The notes beneath the pieces are model-generated. The model was given only the letters and a program-made list of their open reading frames with translations. It ran no database searches and had not been told where the DNA came from. From Ashinkailepas kermadecensis (lineage: Eukaryota; Arthropoda; Thecostraca; Neolepadidae), in NCBI GenBank assembly GCA_034440615.1, contig JAOTOM010004316.1:62001-126000 (forward strand): a DNA stretch of 64,000 bases, given 5' to 3'. Shown in pieces: positions 35,085 through 46,855 of the stretch. A program made the translations under genes and the position numbers. How positions within the stretch are numbered: position 1 is the stretch's first letter; each line of letters starts with the position of its first letter.

Positions 35085-36065
35085 ATTTGTCCAAGTGGTG
35101 ACCCTTCGTAAAGGAGGAGGGTTCCGCGCGCTATTATCTGATGTTTAATGAGTGGGTCGGCAGGCCTAATATGCATCGCTTCTAATGCGATAACACGCTG
35201 CCTGTCCTGCACGCTCCTAATATTTTGGTGTTTCTTACCAGTGTTTGTCTCATGGGTGGTGTGTCGTGGTGCTGCTGGGTATGTGTCAGTGGGCCGCCGC
35301 TTTGCAGATGTATTGTGAGACGCCGACTGAGTGTGGTGGATATGCTGTCGATCTATGCACTATTGCGCAGGAGCGCGCAGGCTCGCATGTTCCATTTACA
35401 GTGATTTATGACTGTTGTTCGTTTGAATGCTGCTGGGTCTTGTGAGGTGTTGTTTTTCATGATCTAGCATGAAGTGGTTGGACTCTGATTGTAAATGTTA
35501 AGTTTGATGGGGTCATTGAGCTGTTTGGTTTTCACAATTTTTGTGAACTAGTTTTGGAGAGTCCTTTCGTCGTGTTTGTACCCCGGTGACATGGTGTTTT
35601 TGTAGTACATGCCAGGTGTGGATGTCGGCCGGTTTTGGCCGCTGGACTCGATGCAGGTGTTTTTCGAGGGCCTTTTTGATTTGTTTGTCTATGCAAGATA
35701 CGAGCTAGTTGTTGTCTAACAGCGATTGTTTGATTCTGGTCAGCTCGCGATGGATAGCGGGCAATGTCGAGCTGCTCTTAAGAGCACGGTGGACGTATGC
35801 CCTAATCACGCCGTCCTTATAACGTTCGGGGCACTCGCTGGCTCCGTTTATCCCTGTTCTTGGTTTGTTGCTTTCTGGTACACGCTCGTGGAGTAGGTAG
35901 TGCATCGATGTTGATGTCCAGGAAGCTGATTTGTTGTCGACCGATTCTACGACTGTGAGCTTGATACTTGATGTGGACTCGAGCCGGTGTTTTAGATCGT
36001 GCAGTGTCACTGCGTCGTGGGTGCCTACTATGATGTCGTCGATGTGCTGATAGTACATGTGTTGT
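35085..36065 (-). pseudogene. Penelope-like element relic: RT C-terminus plus GIY-YIG endonuclease
   Basis: On the minus strand, 36058-35705 reads YQHIDDIIV (RT catalytic motif, normally YVDDI), followed by SECPERYKDGVIRAYVHRAL and LTRIKQSLLDNN, the usual end of the Penelope RT. A second frame supplies ISFLDINIDAL, so a frameshift lies between. Further on, 35515-35400 gives DPIKLNIYNQSPTTSC and IMKNNTSQDP, and 35345-35285 gives TTLSRRLTIHLQSGGP of the GIY-YIG endonuclease. The YIG triplet itself has become stop-Ile-Asp (TAG ATC GAC), and an ALEAMHIRPADPL-like block follows near 35190-35140. The element is 5'-truncated near 36065 and carries several stops; it cannot move on its own. Confidence 0.88.
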
Positions 36066-36985
36066 TTTTACATGACGAAGAAACACAAAAATAATACGAA
36101 TAATTGAAATAACAAGCAAAACAATTATATATGCATATATTAAATATATACGTAACTCGACCTCCTAGATGCCATCGTTGCATAACACAATTTATATGTA
36201 AAGTTTTACAAACCGATCGAATTTATTGGCGGAACGCTATTTGTGACAAAATAAAGCTTAATGTCACAGCTACCAAAATGAGTCAAAGGGAAGCGTAATA
36301 ATTAATTATTTGCATGACATCAATTTACCCACACTAATCAGTTTCAAGAACTTGTCAAGTCAGCATAGGGCCATTCTAAAGCAAAATACCTAAAATATAT
36401 TATAAAGCTAACTGCACCAGTATATACAAAACTACCATGCTTGTAAAGCTACAATACTTTTATCTGGATTATCTAATTTACTTGCTATTTTGCTTTATTA
36501 TAATTGTATACGCTTTATATAATTGTTTATCGCAGGCAATAACCATATGGGATGGGTTTTACTTGGCTGCACGATTGTCATAACATTCCAAAACAACTTG
36601 CTGGAGCTAACCGCTCGAGCTGACTCCAGTCTAAGCTGACATCGTCCTGGGCTCCAAGTGCTCCAGTCCGTGACTGCACAGCGATTTATAGCGCTCTCCA
36701 TCTGGTGTCATACATCAGTGACATGCCGCCAGTCGCCGCAGGGCGCCTGAAGGTGACCTGGCCAGGTGGCAGCACTGTCATCAACCCGGATATGGTCGTC
36801 TAGCAGCTCAGGGTGTGGGGGAATGGGGGGAGGGTGCTGCCGGGCCAGCTGTCCACCGGCGCCCTATTTTCGCTGTCTATTTCGGCCGGCTCTGACACTA
36901 GACGGTCTCGCCTTCGACGCCGACCGACCGTGTTACTGGCAGCGCTTGGCCAGACGGCCGGCCGTTCTACGTCAGCGGTGTATGT
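36066..36985. other. Anonymous sequence; GC-rich from about 36.7 kb
   Basis: AT-rich without recognisable content to 36.7 kb, then a GC-rich stretch with open frames on both strands but no domain. Confidence 0.4.
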
Positions 36986-37098
36986 CAGGGGCAGATCCAG
37001 GAATTGCCATGGAGGGAGGCACATGTCCGAAGGGGCGCCACCCTCCCATGGGGTGGGGGTCACATGCCTCCTAGTGCCACCCCCTTGTATCCGCCCTG
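36986..37098. mobile_element. Short hAT-like MITE, near-perfect 8-bp TSD
   Basis: It begins CAGGGGCAGATCCAGG and ends ATCCGCCCTG (inverted: CAGGGCGGATACAAGG). Flanks are GTGTATGT (36978-36985) and GTGTATGC (37099-37106). It looks like an internal deletion derivative of the family at 50436-50805 and 5516-6170. Confidence 0.75.
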
Positions 37099-37138
37099 GT
37101 GTATGCGTGTGTACGCACACGTATGATGTGCATATGTG

Positions 37139-37167
37139 CATGTACACACACACATACACACATACAG

Positions 37168-37250
<83 letters not shown>
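37139..37250 (+). repeat. (CA)n-(TA)n compound microsatellite
   Basis: ACACACACATAC units pass into pure CA (about 37170-37195) and then TA (37197-37250). Confidence 0.97.
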
Positions 37251-37254
<4 letters not shown>

Positions 37255-37269
37255 TACATATAAAGTCAT

Positions 37270-39530
37270 AAAGTCATAAAGTGTTAAGGCTTAATAAGAA
37301 CCACAGGGGCCCATCTGGGTTAAGCCTATCTAGAAAAGGTACTAGAAATGTACATATTCTCACCCCAATCAATCCCTAATCCCAAGTTCCTAGGAAGCTA
37401 TATATCCCAGCCTATCTAGCATCATCCACTTGCTATTGCATAACACCCTCAACAATTGCAAGCTCCTCCCATCATACCCATTGTGCTACCATAGCCCCTG
37501 CTTAAAGGGGTCTGTGCCATGCACATTTAACATAAATATTATCCCCTCCATCCAAATTAGAAATCAAAAACAAGATTTTCCTGCCTAAAAATTTGTCCAC
37601 CCTACTTTTAAATACATTCAATGAGGAACTACCCACAACATCAGCAGGCAGCCCATTCCACTGATCAACAACCCTTTGACTGAAGACCTGCTGTCGCTTA
37701 ACTGTTCTACACCTCAGCTTGTCTAACCTGAGTTGGTGACCCCTGTGTGATACTTTAAACTGAAGAGCACCATTTAAATTGACCTGATCTAGTCCTTTAA
37801 CAATTTTGTACATTTCAATCATGTCCCCCTTAATCTCCTATACTTGAGTGAGTACATATCTAATGCCACAAGCCTTTCTCCATATTCTAAGCTACCTAGT
37901 CCACTGATGAGTTTAGTTGCTTTGCGTTGCACTCTTTCTAACTTGTCTATATCTTTTCTAGGTAGGGGCTCCAAGCTTGCACAGAATATTCCAAGTGGGG
38001 TCGCACATATGCTAAGTACAGTTTTTTCATGACTTCCTTGCTCTTATACATCACACTTCTATTAATGAGTCCCAGCATTCTGAGTGCCCTGTTCCTAGCT
38101 GAGCTACATTGTTTCTCTGCTTTAAGGTCATTTGAAACCAACACACCTAAGTCCCTTTCCTCTTCAATAACATCCAGTTCCTCCCTCCCATTGTATATCT
38201 GAAAGTCTCACCTCCAGACCCCAGATGCATAACCTTACACTTGTCATAGTTAAAAGACATCTGCCATTGATCAGCCCACTTTTTAGGTCCTCCAAGTCTA
38301 GTTGAATATTACTAGATTGATCACAACTGTTTGCCACTCCTACCAGTTTGATGTCATCAGCAAATTTGAACACTCTATTCCTCGCCCTACCTCAATGTTA
38401 TTTACAAAGATGATAAAGAGAAGTGGCCCTAGAACAGAGCCCTGTGGTACTCCACTCAGAACATCCTTCCAATCAGATTTACATCCATTTAACATTACCC
38501 TTTGTTTCCTTCCCCTCAACCATGCTTCAATCCAACCTAGAACTTTTCCAACAATCCCATGTTGCTGTAGTTGATGAATTAGCCTCCTATGTGGAACTTT
38601 ATCAAAAGCTTTGCTAAAGTCCAAGTACACAACATCCATCCTGTTTTGATTGTCTACTTCTTTAGTAACATACTCCATGAACTCCAAAAGGTTAGTTAAA
38701 CAAGACCTTCGAGATCGAAATCCATGTTGAGTATCCCTTAAAAGATTGTGCCTATCAAGATGAATCTGAACATTCTGTTTAACCAGTTTTTCTAGTACCT
38801 TGCAAACTATTGATGTCAAACTGACTGGCCTGTAGTTCCCTACACACTTCATACTTCCCTTTTTGAAAATTGGAACTACATTTGCATTTCTCCAATCTTC
38901 AGGCACTTCAGAGTATTCCATAGATCGCCTGAAAAGTATACCTAGAGGAACTGCTAAAGCTTTAGCACACTCTACTAAGACCCTAGCATATATATCATCT
39001 GGTCCAGAAGCTTTATTAGGCTTTATATTCTGCAACTACTTTTCTACAGCTTCTGTAGTTATCGTAAAAAACCCCAACCTTTACCCCTCTTAGGAAATAA
39101 ATTAAATTTTTTTTTTTTTCCAAAAAATACCCAAAAAAAAAAAGAGAAAAAAATGCTTAAATAATAAAAAAAAAAAAAAAAAAAAACAAAAAAAAAAAAA
39201 CCCACCTCCAGTGGTCCTACACCACACTTTTTAGCCTTAAATTTGTAGAAACTAAAGAATCTCTTAGCATTACCTGCTGAACATTCCCGAGCTAATTTGA
39301 TTTCAGCCAGTCTTTTAGATGCCCTAACACACCTCCTAACTCTATTTCTAGCTATTTGATATGATTTGAGGTTTACCTCAGAGTTAGCATATTTTAGTTT
39401 CTTGAATGCCTGTTCTTTGACTCCAGTAAATGCTTTACTTCCCTGGTCAGCCATGAAGGGAGCTAAACCCTGGTTAATCTAATTTGCCTATTGGGAATGA
39501 ACCTATCCTGACCTTGAAATAGTTTATATT
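37270..39530 (-). pseudogene. CR1/L2-like LINE: linker, reverse transcriptase and C-terminus, frameshifted
   Basis: Read on the minus strand. 39454-39205 is the linker (VRRCVRASKRLAEIKLAR, NAKRFFSFYKFK, GPLEVG). 39035-38345 is the reverse transcriptase, with NYRPVSLTS, QHGFR, motif A YLDFSKAFDKVPH and motif B GVPQGSVLGPLLF. Motif C, FADDIKLVG, sits in a different frame (38373-38164), so a frameshift falls just before the catalytic Asp pair. 38144-37947 gives LGLINRS, YLAYVRPHLEYSVQAWSPYL, and 37822-37502 the C-terminus FSQRVVDQWNGLP...FKSRVDKFL. At least four frame changes make it non-functional. The segment between linker and RT (39080-39215) is smeared homopolymer. About 230 bases of 3' UTR run to the TA tract at 37250. 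Confidence 0.92.
39080..39215. other. Homopolymer-smeared stretch inside the LINE
   Basis: Runs of A and T interrupt the region where the LINE should encode the segment between GPLEVG and the RT (compare GPLEVNGIILSED...FKSVFT in the copy at 29815-29920). A likely consensus error. Confidence 0.6.
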
Positions 39531-39547
39531 TTATCATTCTCCATATA

Positions 39548-39573
39548 TGTGTGTGTGTGTGTGGTGTGTGTGT

Positions 39574-39669
<96 letters not shown>

Positions 39670-39680
39670 TGTGTGTGAAT
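39548..39680 (+). repeat. (GT)n microsatellite
   Basis: About 130 bases of GT with two GTGG interruptions near its left end, abutting the upstream end of the LINE relic. Confidence 0.97.
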
Positions 39681-40174
39681 ACAATGGACAAGTTTCAAGT
39701 AATGGGTTCTTTGGTTGAAAAAAGGCGATAATACTTCGTAGACAAAACTGAATTTTGTTTTCACAGGAGAAGCATTTACAGCATAATTTAATAATTTCAC
39801 TTAGGGGTTGCCATCGATTTGCAATGCGGTGCGTACAACAGCAGAAGCTTGTACTATGTTTATGGGTAAAATGAGCAAAATAATGGAAAAGACAATGACA
39901 AATTGTGTGTGGATTAGCTGAACAAACACTATTGCTTCCCCGTCAGCAACACAGAAGCTGTTTATACCTAGTTCCATAATTGGCACTCCATTGTGGGGTA
40001 AACTGCAAGCTGCATCCCAATGAAAGTACTTTATAAATGATCAATGAATAGCATGCCAAGTATATTTTAATTAGTGAATATTGCACATCTCACATCACAT
40101 GATCCGTAATGGTATGGGAAAATGCATGGAGATTCAGTTGAAATGCACATGTGTATTGTGATATTTTGGCAGAT
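39681..40174. other. Anonymous AT-rich sequence
   Basis: Nothing recognised. Confidence 0.4.
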
Positions 40175-40770
40175 GTCATAGTATACCTTGAAGCAGTATT
40201 GTGATGGAACAGAGTGGGTAAGATGCCTGTTCCAAATACTGCAATATATTGATGATGTCCATGTAGATGTTGCAAAAACGGACTGCTATCAAATGACAAA
40301 TTGGAGGGATGATTTGGCCATATGCTATGGATTTTAGACAAGGTGCACATGTTTTCAAGTTGATCTTTACATGGAATGCCAGGCATGTTGTGGAATTTTT
40401 AATTAGGTTTCTTGCATAGAGATATACATTATGTGCATGTGTAGCAGTTCATGCAATCAATTATCAATAGTTGTAGGCTGACGTCATTAATAATATGTAG
40501 GTAGGCGTAGAGCAACATAATCAGTATCACCCGGTGTAGGCCAATGTCATCCAACATCTTCAAGCAGCATTTCGATGATGCAAAGTGAGTAAGATGCCCT
40601 CTGCAACTGCTGCAATGTTGTATGATGTTGATGGAGATAATGTGAAAGGGATGATTATCAGACGGAAAATTTAAGTGATTCATAAGCTAGTACTGCTACG
40701 ATTTAAGATGGAGGACAAGAATTGTTGGCTTAAATTTTACATGGAATGTTAGGCATATTGTGGAAGTTCA
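40175..40770 (+). repeat. Two diverged direct copies, ~368 bp apart
   Basis: 40175-40400 and 40543-40770 align throughout. Shared blocks: TTGAAGCAG/TTCAAGCAG, GAGTGGGTAAGATGCC/AGTGAGTAAGATGCCC, CTGCAATRTTGTATGATG-like, and TTTACATGGAATGYYAGGCA followed by TTGTGGAA. No protein recognised; an old tandem or TE duplication. Confidence 0.75.
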
Positions 40771-42939
40771 CTAAGCTTGAAATTTTTTTTGCAAGTATAC
40801 TACTGCTGGGGTTTCTTCAGTGTTTTTGGCAAAATGTGATGGCAGTCTCGAATTGTTGTTTTTTTAAGGTATTCACGAGACAAATTTGGATGCATTTTAC
40901 CTGCATGAAGCAAAGTGGTTTGGCTATGTCAGGTTTGGTCAGGTTTTTTTATCTTGAAAATTTTGTTTTATGTTTGATAATTTTTTCTTAAAGAAAGGCT
41001 AGGCCATGTTACATTAGGTTTGGTTTTTCGAGTGACCTTTTTTAGAGCAAAAATTGTTTGAGTTTTGTGCTCTTTTTCGATTACTTTTTCCATGGGAGGT
41101 TAGGTTATGTCATCTTAGGTTAGTCTACGCTACACTTTTCTTTGTTTGCATTATTCTTCTGCTACATTACCCATCTCCAAGCCCATTTTTGGTGTTATTT
41201 TGCCAGCCAACTGAAAAGTATGCATTTGCAGAGAAAACGAGTGGCCACATCATGTTGATCACATTAATGAATATTGCGCTGGAAAAAGGAATTCCAAGAA
41301 CTCAAAGCTACCTTAAAACACAAATTTTCCTAATGTCTTGCCATCTCCAGCATGCTGTAGTTGGCTAGAAAATGTAAATTATCTTCACTTAATGCAAATA
41401 TGGAAGGGTTGAGGACATCCATGTTTCCCACAAGAGGGATACTAAGAAATCACAGTTCTCATCTTTGTAAAAAGTATACTTCTATTTTGTGGAAGTTTTC
41501 ACAAAAACGGAAGATAAAATCATCGTTTTCAAGCTAAACCTTGATGTGAAAAACCTCAATGTTTACACTTCTGAGGAAAGTACTCTGGTTCCATCCTCCC
41601 CCTCATCCTTAGGCGTGCCCCCACGCCTATCAAAATACTCGTACCCCTGTCTACCAGTGGTACATATACATAAAAATGCTCGTCACAGCAAGCGGGGCCA
41701 CTGGCAGAGATCAGCAGACTGTCTCGGCATGCAGAATGGCTCGACAACGCCCTCATCTTGTCGGCCGTCGAGAGGCCGATGAACATTGATTCTGGCTTAC
41801 TTGCAGTTGCATTTTTATGCCTCGGCACAAACAAGAATAAAATTGCCGTTTTCTACGATCCATTTGCCCCTGATGATCGGATGTGAGCCAAACTAAAACT
41901 GTCGCGATTACTACGAACTGGCAACGTCCCAAATGGAAGATATAATGGGCGGCATTCAAGCATCGCCGAACTCTACATCCGTGACGTCACAGATATTTTG
42001 ACCAATCACGAAGCGAGGAATTCTGAGGCGCTTCTTTGAATTATGTAAGCAATTTAGGGATTTTAAAAATGCCACCATCGTCTTTAAAATTACAAATCAC
42101 TTGTTGAACTCTAAAAAATACGGTCTGTCCCGACATGAAACTTGTCCATTGCCGTCTCCATCTGATTGTATTCGAACACTCAAGCACAAGCATACTTGGT
42201 CAATGCAATGTAGATCAAGGTCAAGGTAAATGTAATCGCACGATTTATCAATAAGTCGTGATCTTACATAAAACTTTAGTGTGCTATGTACAGGATGGGT
42301 GCGCATTTGCATAACTTGCGCATTAGTTTAACATAAACGCAATGTTTATGTTAAATGTTCATATTATGTTAATACGTATACCACAGAAATCAATGATTTA
42401 GTTCGACACTGTACATGTGCACAAACTGTTGAAAACATAGCTTTGGTCCACTGACTTATTGGTATGCTGCTAGTTCCCTGCACCATACATATTCAGATTT
42501 GTTCGGTAGCGTATGCACATTTAAATTAACATCACAAGTTGAGGTTACAAAAAAACTTCAGCACTGTTCCAATGATTGTAAAAAAATTCATCTAATGCAA
42601 ATTCATGTAACTAATCTCCCGCTTCCAAAATCCAGGTCGCCCAACAGCACCGCTTGTTTACATCTCCTGGTTACCACGAGCCCCAGGCTGGGGCCCGGGT
42701 GTGACTTGGCCACGGCTCCAGTCTGACCACGTGCGTCGACCGACCTTCGCGTCGGGCAATGTCCCGGGGTATTCCAGTTGGCGACCGCTAAATGAAAGCG
42801 CGCCTCGCAGACGGCGCAGCTGCTGCACGCTGGGCGGCCGAGTCTCTCCCTGGTTGTCGACATGCCAGCACACACCTCGCCCGGCTGTCTGCCAGCTGGA
42901 GCACGTGCCAGCCATACAGCCATTGCGCTTGTCGGCACC
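40771..42939. other. Anonymous sequence; T-rich with GGTTAGGTTATG motifs, then GC-rich
   Basis: 40980-41135 has several (A/T)GGTTAGGTT-like motifs that are frequent in arthropod genomes. 42640-42939 is GC-rich with multiple open frames on both strands and leads into the minisatellite. No gene is recognised. Confidence 0.4.
42327..42355. repeat. Perfect 12-bp hairpin, 5-base loop
   Basis: TTTAACATAAAC (42327-42338) pairs with GTTTATGTTAAA (42344-42355) around GCAAT. Confidence 0.9.
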
Positions 42940-43880
42940 TCAATGGACACCACCTCAGCTGGTCGGCTGTCTCCTTCCTTGTCGGTACCTCAATAGACAC
43001 AACTTCAACTGGTCGGCTGTCTCCTTCCTTGTCGGCACCTCAATGGATCCTCAACTGGTCTGTCTCCTTCCTTGTCGGCACCTCAATGGACACAACCTCA
43101 ACTGGTCTGTCTCCTTCCTTGTCGGTACCTCAATGGACACAACCTCAACTGGTCGGCTGTCTCCTTCCTTGTCGGCACCTCAATGGACACAACCTCAACT
43201 GGTCTGTCTCCTTCCTTGTCGGCACCTCAATGGACACAACTTCAACTGGTCGACCGTCTCCTTCCTTGTCGGCACCTCAATGGATACACCTCAACTGGTC
43301 TGTCTCCTTTCTTGTCGGTACCTCAATAGACACAACTTCAACTGGTCGGCTGTCTCCTTCCTTGTCGGCACCTCAATGGATCCTCAACTGGTCTGTCTCC
43401 TTCCTTGTCGGCACCTCAATGGACACAACCTCAACTGGTCTGTCTCCTTCCTTGTCGGCACCTCAATGGACACAACTTCAACTGGTCGACCGTCTCCTTC
43501 CTTGTCGGCACCTCAATGGATCCTCAACTGGTCTGTCTCCTTTCTTGTCGGCACCTCAATGGACACAGCCTCAACTGGTCGGCTGTCTCCTTCCTTGTCG
43601 GTACATCAATGGACACAACCTCAACTGGTCGGCTGTCTCCTTCCTTGTCGGCACCTCAATGGATACAACCTCAACTGGTCTGTCTCTTTCCTTGTCGATA
43701 CATCAATGGACACAACCTCAACTGGTCGGCTGTCTCCTTCCTTGTCGGCACCTCAATGGATACAACCCCAACTGGTCTGTCTCTTTCCTTGTCGATACAT
43801 CAATGGACACAACCTCAACTGGTCGGCTGTCTCCTTTCTTGTCGGTACCTCAATGGACATAACCTCAACTGGTCCGTCTC
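42930..43880 (+). repeat. 46-50-bp minisatellite, about 20 units
   Basis: The unit contains TCTCCTTCCTTGTCGGCACC, TCAATGGACACAACC and TCAACTGGTC. Lengths are 50, 47 (loss of GGC) and 46 bases, so frame is not conserved. The long open frames of about 360-400 codons across it exist because the unit lacks stops in two frames; I do not call a protein. Confidence 0.95.
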
Positions 43881-45594
43881 CTTTACGTTGTTGGTGAAGT
43901 CCTCAAGTAAGAGATCTTTTGTTTGTACTTTAGTATTGGACTTCTCATTCCTGTTGAAATCGCTTGAGCTGCTACTGATGTGTCAAGAGTACCACCGATT
44001 GAAATGCTCCTTTCAATTTTGTACGCAACGCACGCATTCCTTGCTGATGGCGGCTGGCCAACCCACTGCGTTGCTCCACTGACAGTGATGACGTCACTGA
44101 TCCCCAGCCGTTGACCGCGACGGGCACAGCAGCCAAGTCTAGTGGCGGTTGGCGAAGTGGGCGGTGATGGCAGCACGCGAGCCCTCTGACACCACATGCC
44201 GACCAGGGAACAGGGACAGGCACGGTGCCAACTGGCCGGTGCCGTGTGCCACTGCCGCCGACTGACTCTGGACCACTCCCCAGCGCACCCCTGAATCACG
44301 GCGGTGGCAGCGCTGCCTGAAGCACGTGGCCAACAGGGCACACCGTGAAGAGGTCAGGCCGGACTAGGAAGCAATGCTGTTCAGGATGTCACGGACCCTG
44401 TGATAGCCTACGAGACGGATTGGGGTGAAACAATGAGGCACGCGTTGTCGGTTCAACGCCGTTCGTGCGCTTGTTCACTGGCGGAGAACAATTTAAATTT
44501 GGTTCACAAGACCAACAAAACTATGCTATTAATTGAGAGAGGGAAGAACCGAGAGGCTAACGAAAGCCATCCATGGAAATTACGACCCGTTAATGACCAT
44601 GGGATCCAGAATGCTGGCATTAATGGCGCGCATACACTCGAGATCATTATTACACCGGCCAACTTTAAACGGCAGGCAGGATCATCAGTGCAGCTAGAAG
44701 GGCTAAGGGCGCTATGCACCCTCCCCTTAGCGGCAGGAAGCCCGTGGAAGGGAGGAAGAGGAGGCCACCCAACACCACAGTAGGTGACATCCGTCTGCCC
44801 CCCCCTCGGTAGACAGGAGGCCCCTTCCTCCCACATTCAGAGAGGAGGCGACAGCCAATCATCGGAGTGCACCCCTACTAACCCCATGAGACAAAGTTTG
44901 GATGAAGGAGACATCTTTCGGGTAGTGACATCCTGAAATTGAAGTCCCGCCAGATGCTAACCCCTCCTGTAAAGAAGTATCGCTGCGCTGTTGAGCAGGA
45001 TACCCCACGAAGGTTTGTCAAACTACTTCACACAACCATATCATCATGCCCTACATTCTACCCTCTTTTAGAGTGTCATCCTCTCATCTCGTGGCAGAAG
45101 GCACAGTTCCCTTCTGAATGAGGAAATTGTCAATGTTACCACATTGAAGCTGGCCACCATTTTCAACACCCATAGATGGGACGCTGGTGTAAAAATGATG
45201 AAGGTATATATGAAACTATTAACAGAAGTTTTGTGAACATACAATCGAAGATACGCGATCGCATGGTTAGTTCACACCCACACAGCCAACAATACAATTG
45301 ACGAGCAATTTGATATTGCAAGCATGGACTGTGTCCCAAAATATAGAAGAAAAACAAACAAAAAAACAGATATATTTGGGGCTAAAGGTTTCCTCTATTC
45401 TACTACCGGAAGGAGGCTCGCATACCATTTTTTAAAGAGGATTTTATGAATATTTAGAGGTCGTGCCGAAAGAACACTTCGATCGGAGTGCGCCATATGC
45501 TTTGTATTGAACGAATGACAGATGGCAAACAGGATATTTGTATCTCGATTATGCTTGCATCTTTCACAGTACCTTGGCGACTAGATTCGGCCTA
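43881..45594. other. Anonymous sequence, no gene recognised
   Basis: 44080-44350 is GC-rich with frames on both strands. 44700-44840 has G/C-run edges like the dispersed repeats. The rest is AT-rich. Confidence 0.4.
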
Positions 45595-46818
45595 CCTGAA
45601 CACTTCCTTGATGAGAGAAGCCTTTGTCTTCTTTAACTGCGCTCTGCGATGATGATGTATCAGCTGAAGCAGGTACTGCTTTTATTACTCTTCTGACTTG
45701 GCTGAGATGTTGTAGCGCTTGATGAGAGAGACACTCTTTTCTGCAGCGTCATTGGCTACCTTGAGAGCCCTTGCTCTTTGACATGCTACTTGATAAGCTG
45801 CATCGCCCTGTCACTCCTTGAGCGCCTTCTAGAGGAAGCTTTGGTCCACCTGCAGGTGGGTCAGCAGGATTATGGACCTGGCGGTCACGAAGTCTTCGAG
45901 CGGTATGTCCAGGTTCAGGCTTTTTCCCTCCAGCCCTTTTCAGTGCATTGCACTGCGGCTTTCGGAGGTTGGCCACCAGTTTCACTTTCACGGCGTTCTC
46001 CACACGCTCATCAACGACCGCCAGACCAGCAAGACCTTCAGAGAGGTCCCAGAGGTGTCTGCGCAGAGCCTCGAGCGCGGCTTCCGCGAGAGCACGATCT
46101 GGGCGCAGCTTGAAGTTGCTAGCGAGCTGGTGGTCGTTGTACGGTGCGTATACTGAAACGAGGGCCTCATCCCAGTAGTTGGCGAAGACGAGGGCCACGA
46201 AGATGGCTATGCGATGGATGCCGACTTCGTCCCGGGAGCTGAAATACAGGCTGTGCAGCTGGGGGAGGAAGATGGCCATCTTGAGACAGTACATGGTTTT
46301 CTGCATCCACCTTGCTTGATGAAGAGCACCCGGTGGATGGAACTTTGGACCATGGCTCTTCCCGTCGTACATGTCTCCGGTTAAGAAGCAGCTGAGTCGC
46401 ATGAGTTTCTCGTAGTCCTCGCGGTGGTGCTCGGACGTTCTGAGGACTTCTTGGTAATGCGCTGCCAGCTCCTCTCGTTTGTTCTGGGTCTCCTCCGCAA
46501 TGTCGTGAATCGCCACGGCTTCTGTTTGATTGATGCATCGCCGATTTGGAAGCTCTCGAAGATGCCAATGGCAGGACCTGATAACTTTTCGAAACAGGCT
46601 CCAAACGCTTTCCTGAGAACAATCTCTGAGACATGATGCCGGCAAGCCAGCGAGAAATCCACTGCCATGTGGTCAAGGCCTTGTTCTTTTAGCTCTTGTA
46701 GAACAGCCGTGGCTTCCGCGAGCCCCGAACTGTTCGCTGCGATTGGAATACCAAGGAGGAACTCTGTGTCTTCTCCTGCTTCACTTTTTGAAGATTCATC
46801 GTCATTTTTTGGCAACAC
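45595..46818 (-). pseudogene. Broken repeat-derived protein gene, function unknown
   Basis: On the minus strand a good frame opens MLPKNDDESSKSEAGEDTEF and runs through FESFQIGDASIKQ. It then shifts at about 46525 into TEAVAIHDIAEETQNKREEL, followed by PPGALHQARWMQKTMYCLKM and a hydrophobic block with ANYWDEALVSVYAPYNDHQL. A further shift leads to ARALKVANDAAEKSVSLIKR and, after two adjacent stops (TAATAA), KQYLLQLIHHHRRAQLKK. The order (HARWM...YCLK; W...APxND; VANDxAExxVxLI; KQYLLQ) resembles uncharacterised, often multicopy proteins of cnidarian and arthropod genomes that I suspect are transposon-derived. I cannot name the family. Two frameshifts plus stops mark it as a pseudogene unless sequence errors are responsible. 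Confidence 0.7.
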
Positions 46819-46855
46819 ATTGCGATACTGTAAGGCAACAGAGTGGTTGTCATAG

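Noticed and set aside
40980..41135. GGTTAGGTT motifs as interstitial telomere repeats
   Set aside because: They are scattered and not tandem TTAGG; such motifs are common in arthropod DNA.
42701..43897. 398- and 356-codon overlapping frames
   Set aside because: They cross a minisatellite whose units (46-50 bp) are not multiples of three, and two frames are open simultaneously.
46167..46676. 169-codon minus-strand frame beside the broken gene
   Set aside because: It is an out-of-frame shadow; the conserved blocks are in the other two frames.
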